The notes under the pieces are model-generated. The model had not been told where the DNA came from. It saw nothing but the letters and a program-made list of their open reading frames with translations, and searched no databases. Of a stretch of DNA of 64,000 nucleotides, positions 42,259 to 53,226 are shown piece after piece; position 1 is the stretch's first letter, and every line of letters begins with the position of its first letter. This stretch comes from Paraburkholderia ribeironis (lineage in GTDB: Bacteria; Pseudomonadota; Gammaproteobacteria; Burkholderiales; Burkholderiaceae). The stretch lies in assembly GCF_900019265.1 (NCBI RefSeq), contig NZ_CYGX02000004.1, positions 79,815-143,814 on the forward strand, written 5' to 3'. Both the position numbers and the translations under genes were made by a program.

Positions 42259-43038
42259 TTATTTCTTGACGTTGTGATCGTAGTCGACCGTCAGCGGCGC
42301 ATGGTCGCTGAACTTGATGTCGCGGAACACGTCGGTGCGCTTCGCCTGGCTCGCGATGCCCGACGTCGCGATCTGATAATCGATCCGCCACCCGACGTTC
42401 TTCGCGTACGCCTGACCGCGATTGCTCCACCACGTGTATTGTTCGGGCCGCGGGTCGAGCGTGCGGAACACATCGACGTATCCGACTTCGTCGAACAGCT
42501 TCGTCAGCCACGCGCGTTCTTCAGGCAGGCAGCCTGAGTTCTTCTGGTTGCTCTTCCAGTTCTTGATGTCGATTTCCTTGTGCACGATGTTCACGTCGCC
42601 GCATACGATCACCTCACGCTCGCGGGCCAATTCGGCCAGATGCGGCATGAACCCGTCCATGAACCGGAACTTGGCCTGCTGACGTTCTTCGCCGCTCGAG
42701 CCCGACGGCACATACACGGAAATCACCGACAGCTTGCCGAAACGCAGTTCGACATAGCGCCCTTCCGGGTCGAACTCCTCGCTGCCGAAGCCGATCACCA
42801 CTTCGTCCGGCTCGTGACGCGTGTATACGCCCGCGCCGCTATAGCCCTTCTTCACCGCATGCTGGAAATAGCCCGTGAAATCGTGCGGCGCCATGAATTC
42901 CGGCGTCATATCGTCCTGCGAGCATTTGATTTCCTGCACGCACAGCACGTCGGCGTTCTGTTCGCCGAACCAGTCGAAAAAGCCTTTCTTCGCCGCTGAG
43001 CGGATGCCATTCAGGTTGGCGGTAATCACACGCAACAT
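42259..43038 (-). CDS. xth: Exodeoxyribonuclease III
   Basis: AP endonuclease and 3'-5' exonuclease for base-excision repair. It has 259 residues with TANLNGIRSA, the metal Glu in VCVQEIKC, the GDVNIVHKEID motif, WWSNRG and the catalytic SDHAPL near the C-terminus. AAAGGA lies just before the ATG. It faces the M48 gene across a short gap. Confidence 0.94.
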   Translation of the reverse strand: MLRVITANLNGIRSAAKKGFFDWFGEQNADVLCVQEIKCSQDDMTPEFMAPHDFTGYFQHAVKKGYSGAGVYTRHEPDEVVIGFGSEEFDPEGRYVELRFGKLSVISVYVPSGSSGEERQQAKFRFMDGFMPHLAELAREREVIVCGDVNIVHKEIDIKNWKSNQKNSGCLPEERAWLTKLFDEVGYVDVFRTLDPRPEQYTWWSNRGQAYAKNVGWRIDYQIATSGIASQAKRTDVFRDIKFSDHAPLTVDYDHNVKK

Positions 43039-43084
43039 GTCGTTCCTTTGATGTTCGATTCGTTTTTGAAACCAACGGGCCAGG

Positions 43085-43924
43085 TCACGCGACCTTGATG
43101 CCCTTCAGCGATTCTTTGGCCGGCGGATATTCGAGCTTCAACCCTTCCAACGCACGCAACAGCAGTTCGGCAATCATCACGTTGCGGTGCGTCTTCGAGT
43201 TGGCCGGAATCACGTACCACGGTGCGTATTCAGTCGATGTCGCCGCCAACGCATCGCGATAGGCCGTCTGGTACGCATCCCACTGCTTGCGCGCGTCGAG
43301 ATCGGACACGTCGAATTTCCAGTGCTTGCTGGGGTCGTCGATGCGCGCCTGCAGACGCGTGCGCTGCTCGTCTTTCGAAATGTGCAGCATGCACTTGACG
43401 ATCGTCGTGCCGCTATACGCGAGCATCTCCTCGAACTGGCGAATGTGACAGCAGCGTTGCTCGAACGCCTGCGCGTCCAGTTCGCCGAGCACGGTCGGCA
43501 CCAGCAGATCTTCGTAGTGACTGCGATTGAAGATCGCCAACTCACCGGCGGCGGGCGCTTGCGAGTGCACGCGCCACAGAAAATCGTGCGCAAGTTCGGT
43601 AGGCGTCGGCGCCTTGAACGGCACGATGCGCAGACCCAGCGGATCGACCTCGTGAAACACCGCGCGGATCGTGCCGTCCTTGCCACTCGTGTCCATGCCT
43701 TGCAGCACCAGCAGCACACGCCGCTTGCGTTGCGCGTGCAGACGTTCCTGCTGGATGTCGAGCTGCGCGCCGATCTCCGCCAGACGCACGCGGTCCGAGT
43801 CTTTCGAGCCGCTTGAAAACGGCTTGGCGGCCGGGTCGAACGCGTCGAGCGAGAATTTGACGTGTTTCTTGCCGTTGTCGAAATACGGCACGCGGAAATC
43901 GTCGAGTTCGGGTTGCTTTGACAT
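43085..43924 (-). CDS. ppk2: Polyphosphate kinase 2 family phosphotransferase
   Basis: Transfers phosphate between polyphosphate and nucleotides. It has 279 residues with Walker A LQGMDTSGKDGTIR, the following FKAPTPTELAHDFLWRVH, and the lid/Walker B segment FNRSHYEDLL. The ATG at 43924 has GGAGG 7 bases upstream; a GTG two codons earlier is less likely. The preferred nucleotide (ADP or AMP) depends on subclass and is not certain here. Confidence 0.9.
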   Translation of the reverse strand: MSKQPELDDFRVPYFDNGKKHVKFSLDAFDPAAKPFSSGSKDSDRVRLAEIGAQLDIQQERLHAQRKRRVLLVLQGMDTSGKDGTIRAVFHEVDPLGLRIVPFKAPTPTELAHDFLWRVHSQAPAAGELAIFNRSHYEDLLVPTVLGELDAQAFEQRCCHIRQFEEMLAYSGTTIVKCMLHISKDEQRTRLQARIDDPSKHWKFDVSDLDARKQWDAYQTAYRDALAATSTEYAPWYVIPANSKTHRNVMIAELLLRALEGLKLEYPPAKESLKGIKVA

Positions 43925-44010
43925 CCACACCCTCCGTGATCTGCGTTAAACGGGCCCGCAAAACAAAACGGGCCGTTGCCCCACTTTCGTTTCCGGCAAC
44001 AGCCCATGCA

Positions 44011-44034
44011 GGCTCAAGCGTCAACGCTTGAGCC
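44011..44034. terminator. Hairpin after gatB
   Basis: GGCTCAAGCG-TCAA-CGCTTGAGCC is a perfect 10-bp stem, 14 bases beyond the gatB stop. No U-run follows directly in the gatB direction, so it may be a weak terminator or an mRNA 3'-end stabiliser. Confidence 0.6.
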
Positions 44035-44047
44035 GGTCCACTTCCAC

Positions 44048-45523
44048 TCAGGACAGCTTCTTCTTCAGCAGTTCGTTCACCTGCGCCGGATTGGCCTTGC
44101 CCTTGGTCGCCTTCATCGCCTGGCCGATCAGCGCGTTGAACGCCTTTTCCTTGCCGGCGCGGAATTCCTCGACCGACTTCTGGTTCGCGGCGAGCACTTC
44201 GTCGATGATCGCTTCCAACGCACCGGTATCCGAAATCTGCTTCAGGCCCTTCGCTTCGATGATGCGATCGGCGGCCACTTCGTCGGTGGCCTTCTCTTCC
44301 CAGATCGCGAGGAAGATTTCCTTCGCGATCTTGTTCGAGATCGTGCCGTCGGCAATGCGCTGCAGCAGCAGCGCGAGTTGCGCGGCCGACACCGGGCATG
44401 CCGCAATATCCAGGCCTTCGCGATTCAGTTGCGACGACACCTCGCCCATCACCCAGTTGGCCGCGACCTTCGCGTTCGCCGCGCCGACCTTGCCGACCAC
44501 CGCCTCGAAATACACGGCCGTGGCCTTGCTCGATGTCAGCACGTTGGCGTCGTACGGCGTCAGGCCGTATTGCGAAACGAAGCGTTGCTGGATCGCTTCC
44601 GGCAGTTCCGGCATCGTGCCCTTCACGCGCTCGATCCACGCCGCGTCGATCACGAGCGGCATCAGATCGGGATCGGGGAAATAGCGATAGTCGTGCGCGT
44701 CTTCCTTGCTGCGCATCGAGCGCGTTTCGCGCTTGTCCGGATCGTATAGACGCGTTTCCTGCACCACCGTGCCGCCGTCTTCGATCAATTCGATCTGACG
44801 ACGCACTTCGTACTGGATCGCTTCCTCGAGGAAGCGGAACGAGTTCAGGTTCTTGATCTCGGCGCGCGTGCCGAATTCCGCCTGACCGACCGGGCGCACC
44901 GATACGTTCGCGTCGCAACGGAACGAGCCTTCCTGCATGTTGCCGTCGCAGATGCCTAGCCATGTGACGAGTGTATGCAGCGTCTTCGCATACGCGACTG
45001 CTTCGGCCGCGCTGCGCATTTCCGGCTCGGTGACGATTTCGAGCAGCGGCGTGCCGGCGCGATTCAGATCGATGCCGGTCATGCCCGCGAAGTCTTCATG
45101 CAGCGACTTGCCGGCGTCTTCTTCGAGGTGAGCGCGAGTCAGGTTGACGGTTTTCTCGTACGCTTCTTTGCCCGCCTTTTCGTTGGCCGGCACCTGGATC
45201 GTCACCTGGCCGCCCTGCACGACGGGGATTTCGTACTGGCTGATCTGATAGCCCTTCGGCAGATCGGGGTAGAAATAATTCTTGCGCGCGAAGATGCTGC
45301 GCGGCGCCACTGTCGCGCCGATCGCGAGACCGAACTGGATCGCGCGCTCGACCGCGCCGCGGTTCATCACCGGCAGAGTGCCCGGCAACGCGAGGTCGAC
45401 GGGGCATGCCTGGCTGTTCGGCGCAGCGCCGAATTGCGTCGCGGCACCCGAGAAAATCTTCGATTCGGTCGACAGCTGCGCGTGGGTCTCCAGACCGATC
45501 ACGACTTCCCATTGTTTGGTCAT
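44048..45523 (-). CDS. gatB: Asp/Glu-tRNA amidotransferase subunit B
   Basis: tRNA-binding and kinase subunit of GatCAB, which turns Glu-tRNA(Gln) and Asp-tRNA(Asn) into the amide forms. It has 491 residues: [13 protein letters not shown] start, [12 protein letters not shown], the metal-binding cradle, and a C-terminal YqeY-like tail ending KKKLS. The ATG at 45523 is chosen because AGGAG lies 10 bases before it; a GTG at 45532 would overlap gatA's stop but sits on the AGGAG itself. Confidence 0.96.
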   Translation of the reverse strand: MTKQWEVVIGLETHAQLSTESKIFSGAATQFGAAPNSQACPVDLALPGTLPVMNRGAVERAIQFGLAIGATVAPRSIFARKNYFYPDLPKGYQISQYEIPVVQGGQVTIQVPANEKAGKEAYEKTVNLTRAHLEEDAGKSLHEDFAGMTGIDLNRAGTPLLEIVTEPEMRSAAEAVAYAKTLHTLVTWLGICDGNMQEGSFRCDANVSVRPVGQAEFGTRAEIKNLNSFRFLEEAIQYEVRRQIELIEDGGTVVQETRLYDPDKRETRSMRSKEDAHDYRYFPDPDLMPLVIDAAWIERVKGTMPELPEAIQQRFVSQYGLTPYDANVLTSSKATAVYFEAVVGKVGAANAKVAANWVMGEVSSQLNREGLDIAACPVSAAQLALLLQRIADGTISNKIAKEIFLAIWEEKATDEVAADRIIEAKGLKQISDTGALEAIIDEVLAANQKSVEEFRAGKEKAFNALIGQAMKATKGKANPAQVNELLKKKLS

Positions 45524-45528
45524 GGTGC

Positions 45529-47016
45529 TCACACTCCTGCCGGTGCCTGGCGGTGCCAGTCGGTCGCGCGCTGGAACGCGTCGGCCACTTGCAGCATCCG
45601 GGCTTCATTGAAATAGTTGCCGATGATCTGCAGACCAACCGGACGCCTAGCATTCACGCCCGCGCCGAAGCCGCACGGCACGCTCATGCCCGGCAGACCG
45701 GCGAGGCTCACCGACAGCGTGTAGATGTCGGCCAGATACATCTGCACCGGATCGTCGCCCTTCGCGCCGATATCCCACGCCACCGACGGCGCGACCGGTC
45801 CCATGATCACGTCGCACTGCTTGAACGCTTCCTGAAAGTCCTGCGCGATGATGCGGCGAATCTTCTGCGCCTGCAGGTAGTACGCATCGTAATAGCCATG
45901 CGACAGCACGTAGGTGCCGACCAGAATGCGGCGCTTCACTTCCGCACCGAAACCTTCGGCGCGCGACTTCTTGTACATGTCAAGCAGATCACGGTATTCG
46001 GCCGCGCGATGACCGAAGCGCACGCCGTCGAAACGCGACAGATTCGACGAGGCCTCCGCCGGCGCGATCACGTAGTACACCGGGATCGACAATTCGGTTT
46101 TTGGCAGCGTGACGTCGACCAGCGTGGCGCCGAGTGCTTCGTATTGCTTCAGGGCGGCGTCGATCGACGCGCGCACGTCGTCGGCCAGACCGGCGCCGAA
46201 GTACTCTTTCGGCAGGCCGATGCGCAGGCCGGCGAGCGGCTTGTCGGCGCCCGCGTCCTGCCACGGCTTGCCGAGATAACGCGTGTAGTCTTCGTCGTCG
46301 CGCACGAGGCTGGTCGAATCGCGCTCGTCGAAACCGGCCATCGCGTTGAGCAGCGTCGCGCAATCGGCGGCGCTCTTCGCCATCGGACCGCCCTGATCCA
46401 GCGACGACGCGAACGCGATCATCCCGTAACGCGACACGCGGCCGTACGTGGGCTTGATGCCCGTGATGCCGGAGAACGACGCCGGCTGACGGATCGAGCC
46501 GCCCGTGTCGGTGCCGGTTGCGGCAGGCGCGAGACGCGCGGCCACCGCCGCCGCCGAGCCGCCCGACGAACCGCCCGGCACGGCCTGGCGATCCCACGGA
46601 TTCTGCACGGGGCCGAAGTACGAATTCTCGTTGGACGAGCCCATCGCGAACTCGTCCATGTTGGTCTTGCCCACGCACACCATGCCGGCGTTCTGCAGAC
46701 GCGCGACCACGGTCGCATCGAACGGGCTCGCGTAATTTGACAGCATCTTCGAGCCGGCGGTGGAGCGCCAACCCTTGGTGACGAACACGTCCTTGTGCGC
46801 GATCGGCAGGCCGACCAGCGGGCCGGCATGGCCGGTGTGAAGCAACGCGTCGGCGGCTTTCGCCTGCGCCAGCGTGAGATCGGGATCGACCTGGATGAAC
46901 GCGTTCAGGCCATTGGCGGCGTCGATCCGCTTCAGATACAGCTGCGCCAGTTCGACTGCGGAGCATTCCTTCGCCGCCAGTGCGGTGCGCAGTTCGGTCA
47001 GACTTTTTTCATGCAT
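45529..47016 (-). CDS. gatA: Asp/Glu-tRNA amidotransferase subunit A
   Basis: Glutaminase/amidase subunit of GatCAB. It has 495 residues of the amidase-signature fold with the Ser-cisSer-Lys triad: Lys in PIAHKDVF, the [13 protein letters not shown] loop, and the nucleophile Ser in [10 protein letters not shown]. Preceded by gatC by 179 bases and followed by gatB, the usual order. Confidence 0.97.
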   Translation of the reverse strand: MHEKSLTELRTALAAKECSAVELAQLYLKRIDAANGLNAFIQVDPDLTLAQAKAADALLHTGHAGPLVGLPIAHKDVFVTKGWRSTAGSKMLSNYASPFDATVVARLQNAGMVCVGKTNMDEFAMGSSNENSYFGPVQNPWDRQAVPGGSSGGSAAAVAARLAPAATGTDTGGSIRQPASFSGITGIKPTYGRVSRYGMIAFASSLDQGGPMAKSAADCATLLNAMAGFDERDSTSLVRDDEDYTRYLGKPWQDAGADKPLAGLRIGLPKEYFGAGLADDVRASIDAALKQYEALGATLVDVTLPKTELSIPVYYVIAPAEASSNLSRFDGVRFGHRAAEYRDLLDMYKKSRAEGFGAEVKRRILVGTYVLSHGYYDAYYLQAQKIRRIIAQDFQEAFKQCDVIMGPVAPSVAWDIGAKGDDPVQMYLADIYTLSVSLAGLPGMSVPCGFGAGVNARRPVGLQIIGNYFNEARMLQVADAFQRATDWHRQAPAGV

Positions 47017-47195
47017 TGCGTTTTATCCTGGAAAGCGCGGCAGCGTAGCGACGCTGCCGTGGAGGCGTTCGACTGCCCGCCTGAGAGCCGGATCAAGGCA
47101 GCCGGCGGCGACGGCCACGCGCGCCATGTGCGCGGCGCGCGCAAAGCCAAAGCATGCCGCTCGCTCGAGAGCGCGCCGGGTTTGCTGCGCGGTTC

Positions 47196-47495
47196 TTACT
47201 CGATCACCTTCGGCACGAGGTACAGGCCGTCTTGCACGGCCGGCGCCGGGCGCTGGAAAGCGTCGCGTTCGACCGTCTCGGTTACGGCGTCGTCGCGCAG
47301 ACGCAACGCGACGTCTTCGATCTGCTCGATCGGATGGGCAAGCGGTGCAATGCCGGTGGTATCGACCGCCTGCATTTGCTCGACGAGGCCGAAGAAATCA
47401 TTGAGCTGGGCACGCGTGTGCTCGGCGTCGGCGTCGGCCAATTCGAGCCGCGCAAGATGCGCGATGCGTTTTACATCGGTCAGAGTCAGGGCCAT
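47196..47495 (-). CDS. gatC: Asp/Glu-tRNA amidotransferase subunit C
   Basis: A 99-residue belt protein that stabilises GatA-GatB. It begins [19 protein letters not shown] and ends [11 protein letters not shown], typical for GatC. The ATG at 47495 is preferred over the longer open frame reaching 47543. First gene of the leftward operon, divergent from mreB. Confidence 0.95.
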   Translation of the reverse strand: MALTLTDVKRIAHLARLELADADAEHTRAQLNDFFGLVEQMQAVDTTGIAPLAHPIEQIEDVALRLRDDAVTETVERDAFQRPAPAVQDGLYLVPKVIE

Positions 47496-47873
47496 GCGGT
47501 CACCGGAAAATGTGGTGGGCCACCGCAGCATGGAAAACGACACTGCGACAGCAGGTTACGATGCAACAGGAAGACCTTGAAAAAGGGGTCAGCGGCGGCA
47601 AAAAGTGCCATCCGTTTCCTTCAAAACATCCAAAATTATAAGGTATCATTACGCGTTCGACCCAAACCCGGACCGACTTACCCAGGCCTTTCTGAACAAT
47701 TCCAAAAAAGTTCGTTCGGAATTTTCGGCTCTGGCTTTGCAACGGCCTCCGGTAGATTCCCTTGCAGCTTCAAGTCCTGTAGCGCTACTTTCGCCAGGTT
47801 GAAGCTGTTATTTTTCCGCTGCCGCCCTACGCATACGTTGCGAGGCCCGGCCCCCAGCGAGACAGGATTTTGA
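47496..47873. promoter_or_regulatory. Divergent gatC / mreB control region
   Basis: About 380 bases carrying both promoters. An AT-rich patch at 47625-47650 includes TATAAG (47638-47643) and TATCAT (47644-47649), the best -10 candidates for mreB, but no clear -35 box accompanies them. No gene is evident. Confidence 0.45.
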
Positions 47874-48917
<1,044 letters not shown>

Positions 48918-48950
48918 GCGAGCCCCGCTCCATGTCAGTAGCACGGATCT

Positions 48951-48980
48951 GGCAAACGGCCCCTTGCGGGCCGGTTTGCC
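48951..48980 (+). other. Intergenic hairpin between mreB and mreC
   Basis: GGCAAAC-GGCCC and GGGCC-G-GTTTGCC pair into a 12-bp stem with one bulge and a 5-base loop. No U-run follows. It could be a partial terminator or processing site that keeps MreB in excess over the downstream proteins. Confidence 0.6.
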
Positions 48981-49069
48981 GTTGGCTGGGCCGACCAGCC
49001 TCCGCGCGCTGAACGCGCCTCCCTCGCGCGCCGCCGCCTCACCCACTGTTCACGCCCCCGGCGCCGACC

Positions 49070-50188
49070 ATGGAATACAGTCCGCCGCCCCTGTTCAAAC
49101 AAGGCCCGTCCGCACTCGCACGACTGCTGTTTTTCGTCGTGCTGGCGCTGGCCCTGCTGATCTCCGATGCGCGCTTCCAGACGCTCGAAATCGTTCGCGG
49201 TGTGCTCGGCGCGGGTCTTTATCCGCTGCAACGCGCGGCCCTCGTGCCGCGCGACATCTTCATGGGCGCCGCCGACCTGGCTGTGACCAGCGCCACGCTG
49301 CGCGGTGACAACGTAAAGCTGCACGCGAAAGATCTGCTGCTCTCGCAGCAGGCCAATACGGCCGCCGAACTCGCCGCCGAAAACGCCCATTTGCGCGCGC
49401 TGCTGCAACTCTCGCAGCGCTCGACCACGCAATCGCTGCCCGCTGAAATCCAGTACGACACACGCGACCCGTTCACGCAGAAGGTGGTGATCGGACGCGG
49501 TGCGCAGCAAGGCATCCAGAACGGCTCGCCGGTCGTCAACGAAGACGGTGTGATCGGCCAGGTGACGCGCGTGTTCCCGCTGCAAGCCGAAGTCACACTG
49601 CTCACGGACAAGGATCAGGCCGTGCCCGTGCAAATCGTGCGCACCGGCTTGCGCAGCGTGATCTACGGCACGCCGAAGGGCGACGCGCTCGATCTGCGCT
49701 TCGTGCCGATCAGCGCCGACGTTCAAACCGGCGACGAACTCGTCACCAGCGGACTCGACGGCGTGTATCCACCGGGACTGCCGGTCGCCAAGGTGGTGCG
49801 GGTCGACAAGCAGGCCGACACGGCATTCGCACGCGTGATCTGCCTGCCGGTTGCGCCGGTGCGCGGCGCGCGCCAGCTTCTGGTGCTGCACTATGTAAAC
49901 GACGTGCCGCCTCGCCCAGCCGAAGAACCCGACGCCGCCACCATCGCGAAGGAAGCGAAAAAGAAGGGCGGCAAGCCGGTCGACGGCAAGGGCGCCACGG
50001 ACAAATCCGCCGGCAAGCCGGCTGAAAAGCCCGCAGCTGAAAAGCCCGCCGGCGAAAAGCCCACAGCCAGGCCGGCGGAAAAAGCCCCAGCCAAACCGGC
50101 CGCCGCGGAGAAGAAGTCCGCCACCGACAAAAAGCCGGCCGCCGAAAAGAACGCGAAGCCGCAACCGACGCCGGGGGCGAAGCCATGA
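49070..50188 (+). CDS. mreC: Rod-shape protein MreC with Lys/Pro/Ala-rich tail
   Basis: Bitopic inner-membrane scaffold linking MreB to PBP2. It has 372 residues: one membrane helix (LLFFVVLALALLISDA, about 18-35), a coiled coil (about 65-110), and the beta-barrel periplasmic domain up to about 285 (VVIGRGAQQGIQNGSPVVN, VPVQIVRTG). The last 85 residues are a low-complexity tail of Lys, Pro, Ala and Glu (AEKPAAEKPAGEKP-type words), longer than in E. coli. Overlaps mreD by 4 bases. Confidence 0.95.
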   Translation: MEYSPPPLFKQGPSALARLLFFVVLALALLISDARFQTLEIVRGVLGAGLYPLQRAALVPRDIFMGAADLAVTSATLRGDNVKLHAKDLLLSQQANTAAELAAENAHLRALLQLSQRSTTQSLPAEIQYDTRDPFTQKVVIGRGAQQGIQNGSPVVNEDGVIGQVTRVFPLQAEVTLLTDKDQAVPVQIVRTGLRSVIYGTPKGDALDLRFVPISADVQTGDELVTSGLDGVYPPGLPVAKVVRVDKQADTAFARVICLPVAPVRGARQLLVLHYVNDVPPRPAEEPDAATIAKEAKKKGGKPVDGKGATDKSAGKPAEKPAAEKPAGEKPTARPAEKAPAKPAAAEKKSATDKKPAAEKNAKPQPTPGAKP

Positions 50189-50697
50189 ACCGCCCGCAAT
50201 ACATTCTGCAGCCGGTCAATCCGTACTTCATCGCGTTCAGTCTCGCTGCGGCGTTTCTGCTGAACCTGATGCCGTGGGGACGTCTCTTCGGCGTGCCGGA
50301 CTTCGTGGCGCTCGTGCTGCTGTTCTGGAATGTGCATCAGCCGCGCAAGGTCGGCATGGGCATCGCGTTCCTGCTCGGTCTGCTGATGGACGTACACAAC
50401 GCCAGTCTGCTCGGCGAGCATGCGCTGGCGTACACGCTGCTGTCGTATGGCGCGATCACGATCCACCGCCGCGTGCTGTGGATGTCGCTCGGCGTGCAGA
50501 TTTTCGCGGTGATGCCGTTGCTGGTCGTCGCGCAACTGGTGCCGTTCGTGATCCGTCTGCTGACGGGCGCGGCGTTTCCGGGCTGGGGTTACCTGATCGA
50601 CGGTTTCGTCGAAGCCGCGCTGTGGCCGCTCGCCAGCGTGCTGTTGTTGATGCCGCAACGCCGCCCGGCCGATCCGGACGATACGCGGCCCATTTGA
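50185..50697 (+). CDS. mreD: Rod-shape protein MreD
   Basis: A 170-residue integral membrane protein with about five helices (YFIAFSLAAAFLLNLMPWG and others) and family words such as VLLFWNVHQPRKVG. Works with MreC in the elongasome. Coupled to mreC by an ATGA overlap. Confidence 0.93.
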   Translation: MNRPQYILQPVNPYFIAFSLAAAFLLNLMPWGRLFGVPDFVALVLLFWNVHQPRKVGMGIAFLLGLLMDVHNASLLGEHALAYTLLSYGAITIHRRVLWMSLGVQIFAVMPLLVVAQLVPFVIRLLTGAAFPGWGYLIDGFVEAALWPLASVLLLMPQRRPADPDDTRPI

Positions 50698-50843
50698 TAA
50701 AGCAACGGGTCCGCCGGCCGTTGCGTTCCGATGGAACGCTTGCTGCCGGCCCGCCCGGCGCGCTTCGTTGTTCATGCCTGCCGGTTCCCGCCGGATTGGG
50801 CGCACACTCTTGATGGCCGTGATCCGGCCTTTTGCAGAATCGC

Positions 50844-53216
50844 ATGACCGAATTCAAGGACACACAGCAACAGCTCTCGAAGTTCCGCCTGCGCGTCGCG
50901 GCGGCGGGCCTGTTCGTGTTCGTCTGCTTCGGGCTGATCGGTTTCCGCTTCCTGTTCCTGCAGGTATGGCACTACAGCAAATACTCGCTGCAGGCCGATG
51001 AAAACCGCATTTCGGTCGCGCCGATCGTGCCGAACCGCGGCATCATCACCGATCGCAACGGCGTGGTGCTGGCCAAGAATTACTCGGCCTACACGCTCGA
51101 AATCACGCCCTCGAAGCTGAACGACTCGCTCGAAAACGTGATCGACAACCTGGCCACGGTCGTGTCGATCGATGCACGCGACCGCCGCCGCTTCAAGAAG
51201 CTGCAGGAAGACTCGAAGAACTTCGAAAGCCTGCCGATCCGCACGCGCCTGACCGACGACGAAGTCGCACGCTTCACCGCGCAGCGCTTCCGCTTTCCCG
51301 GCGTCGAAGTGCGCGCCCGCCTGTTCCGCCAGTATCCGCTCGGGCCGACTGCGGCGCACGTGATCGGCTACATCGGCCGGATCTCGCAGCGCGATCAGGA
51401 CCGTATCGACGACGCCAGCGACCAGAACGACAGCGATCCGGAGCACTACGATCCGCGTCTGGACGCCAACAACTACAAGGGCACCGACTACATCGGCAAA
51501 ATCGGCGTCGAGCAGAGCTACGAGACCGAGCTGCACGGCCAGACCGGTTTCGAGGAAGTGGAAGTGACGGCCGGCGGCCGGCCGGTGCGCACGCTGTCGC
51601 GCAGCCAGGCGACGCCCGGCAACAACCTCGTGCTGTCGCTCGACATCGGCCTGCAGCAAGTCGCTGAGCAGGCCTTCGCGGGCCGCCGCGGCGCGCTGGT
51701 CGCGATCGAACCTGCCACCGGCGACGTGCTCGCGTTCGTGTCGGCGCCGAGCTTCGATCCGAATTCGTTCGTCGACGGCATCGACCAGCAGACCTGGGAC
51801 GAGCTGAACAACTCGCCGGACCATCCGCTGCTGAACCGGCCGCTGCACGGCACCTATCCGCCGGGTTCGACCTACAAGCCGTTCATGGCACTCGCCGCGC
51901 TGACGCTGCATAAGCGCACGCCGGGCTGGGGCTTCCAGGATCCGGGCTCGTACACGTTCGGCGGCCACACGTTCCGCAACGACATACGCTCGGGTCAGGG
52001 CTGGGTCGACATGAACCGCGCGATCGTGGTGTCGAACGACACGTATTTCTACATGCTCGCGCACGATCTCGGCGTCAACAACATCGCCAACTTCATGAAG
52101 CCGTGGGGCTTCGGCCAGATCACCGGCATCGATATCTCGGGTGAAGCGCGCGGCATCCTGCCGTCGACGGAATGGAAGCGCAAGGCGTACCGCAAGCCCG
52201 AGCAGCAACGCTGGTATGAAGGCGAGACGATCAGCCTGGGCATCGGCCAGGGCTACAACTCGTTCACCATCCTGCAGCTCGCGCACGCCACCGCGACGCT
52301 CGCGAACAACGGCGTCGTGATGAAACCGCACCTCGTGCGCGACATCGAAAATCCGATCAGCAAGGACACCCACCCGGTCGTGCGCGATCCGAGCGACAAG
52401 ATCGCGGTGAAGCAATCGGACATCGACATCATCAAGCACGCAATGGAAGGCGTCGTGACGAACGGTACGGCGTCCAAACTGTTCATCGGCGCGCCGTATC
52501 AGGCGGCCGGCAAGACCGGCACGGCGCAGGTGTATTCGCTGCAAGGGGCGAACTACAAGGGCCATGCACTCGCCGAACATCTGCGCGACCACGCGCTCTT
52601 CATCGCGTTCGCCCCCGCCGAACAACCGAAGATCGCGCTCGCGCTGATCGTCGAGAACGGCGGCTGGGGTGCGGAGGCCGCCGGCCCGATCGCGCGCAAG
52701 GTGCTCGACTACTACCTCGTCGGCAAGAACAAACCGGGTGCCGAAGCGGCCGCCGTCGCGGCAGCGGCATCGGCGACGCTGGACGCGTCCGCGCCTGAAG
52801 TCGGCGACGCGCCGCCGCACGATGCTGGCCAGCCGGTCAAGATCGCGGCGGGCTTCACGGCGTTGCCGATTCCGGGTGCGGCGTCGGCGGCGGCAGCGGC
52901 AGCGGCAGCGGCAGCGGCGGCTACGGCGGCAGCGGCATCTGCGCCGGTGGCGAACGCCGCATCCGCGCCGGTGGCGACTTCCGCCCCAGTGGCAACAGGG
53001 GCGTCGGCCCCGGTGCCTGCTTCCGCGTCCGCCGCCAAAAAATCAACGGCGCGTAAATCCGGCGCTCCGCATCAACCCCGCCCGGCCAGCGAACCGGCGC
53101 CGACCGCCGCGAAGCGCCCCGAAGGAAGTCCCCTTGGGGGACGCCCCGAAGGGAGCCCCCTTGGGGGGCAGGCGACGTCGCCACGCCAGCCGGTTACCGG
53201 CGGCATCGACGAGTAA
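50844..53216 (+). CDS. mrdA: Penicillin-binding protein 2 with long Ala-rich C-terminus
   Basis: Transpeptidase of the elongation machinery. It has 790 residues: one N-terminal membrane helix (AAGLFVFVCFGLIGFRFLFL), the pedestal domain, and the transpeptidase with GSTYKP (nucleophile Ser) and KTGTAQ. After about residue 635 comes a 150-residue tail of Ala, Ser, Pro and Val repeats. It ends in two PEGSPLGG units encoded by a DNA repeat. E. coli PBP2 has 633 residues and no such tail. ATG at 50844, with a TTG 12 bases upstream as a less likely start. Confidence 0.95.
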   Translation: MTEFKDTQQQLSKFRLRVAAAGLFVFVCFGLIGFRFLFLQVWHYSKYSLQADENRISVAPIVPNRGIITDRNGVVLAKNYSAYTLEITPSKLNDSLENVIDNLATVVSIDARDRRRFKKLQEDSKNFESLPIRTRLTDDEVARFTAQRFRFPGVEVRARLFRQYPLGPTAAHVIGYIGRISQRDQDRIDDASDQNDSDPEHYDPRLDANNYKGTDYIGKIGVEQSYETELHGQTGFEEVEVTAGGRPVRTLSRSQATPGNNLVLSLDIGLQQVAEQAFAGRRGALVAIEPATGDVLAFVSAPSFDPNSFVDGIDQQTWDELNNSPDHPLLNRPLHGTYPPGSTYKPFMALAALTLHKRTPGWGFQDPGSYTFGGHTFRNDIRSGQGWVDMNRAIVVSNDTYFYMLAHDLGVNNIANFMKPWGFGQITGIDISGEARGILPSTEWKRKAYRKPEQQRWYEGETISLGIGQGYNSFTILQLAHATATLANNGVVMKPHLVRDIENPISKDTHPVVRDPSDKIAVKQSDIDIIKHAMEGVVTNGTASKLFIGAPYQAAGKTGTAQVYSLQGANYKGHALAEHLRDHALFIAFAPAEQPKIALALIVENGGWGAEAAGPIARKVLDYYLVGKNKPGAEAAAVAAAASATLDASAPEVGDAPPHDAGQPVKIAAGFTALPIPGAASAAAAAAAAAAAATAAAASAPVANAASAPVATSAPVATGASAPVPASASAAKKSTARKSGAPHQPRPASEPAPTAAKRPEGSPLGGRPEGSPLGGQATSPRQPVTGGIDE
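53118..53168. repeat. Tandem palindromic repeat within the 3' end of mrdA
   Basis: Two copies of CCCCGAAGG-[AG]-AG-[TC]-CCCCTTGGGGG lie in tandem, each folding on itself. In the mrdA frame they encode R-P-E-G-S-P-L-G-G twice. I know similar GC-rich REP-like units from Burkholderiales intergenic regions; here the unit lies inside an essential gene. Confidence 0.6.
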
Positions 53217-53226
53217 GGAGAAAGGC

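Noticed and set aside
43542..44963. 473-codon reverse-strand frame overlapping ppk2 and gatB
   Set aside because: It is an alternative frame of two well-supported genes on the same strand, with Arg/Gly-rich nonsense composition.
52669..53226. Open frame running from within mrdA into rodA
   Set aside because: It is the out-of-frame reading of the Ala-rich mrdA tail; RodA begins at 53227 after a good ribosome-binding site.
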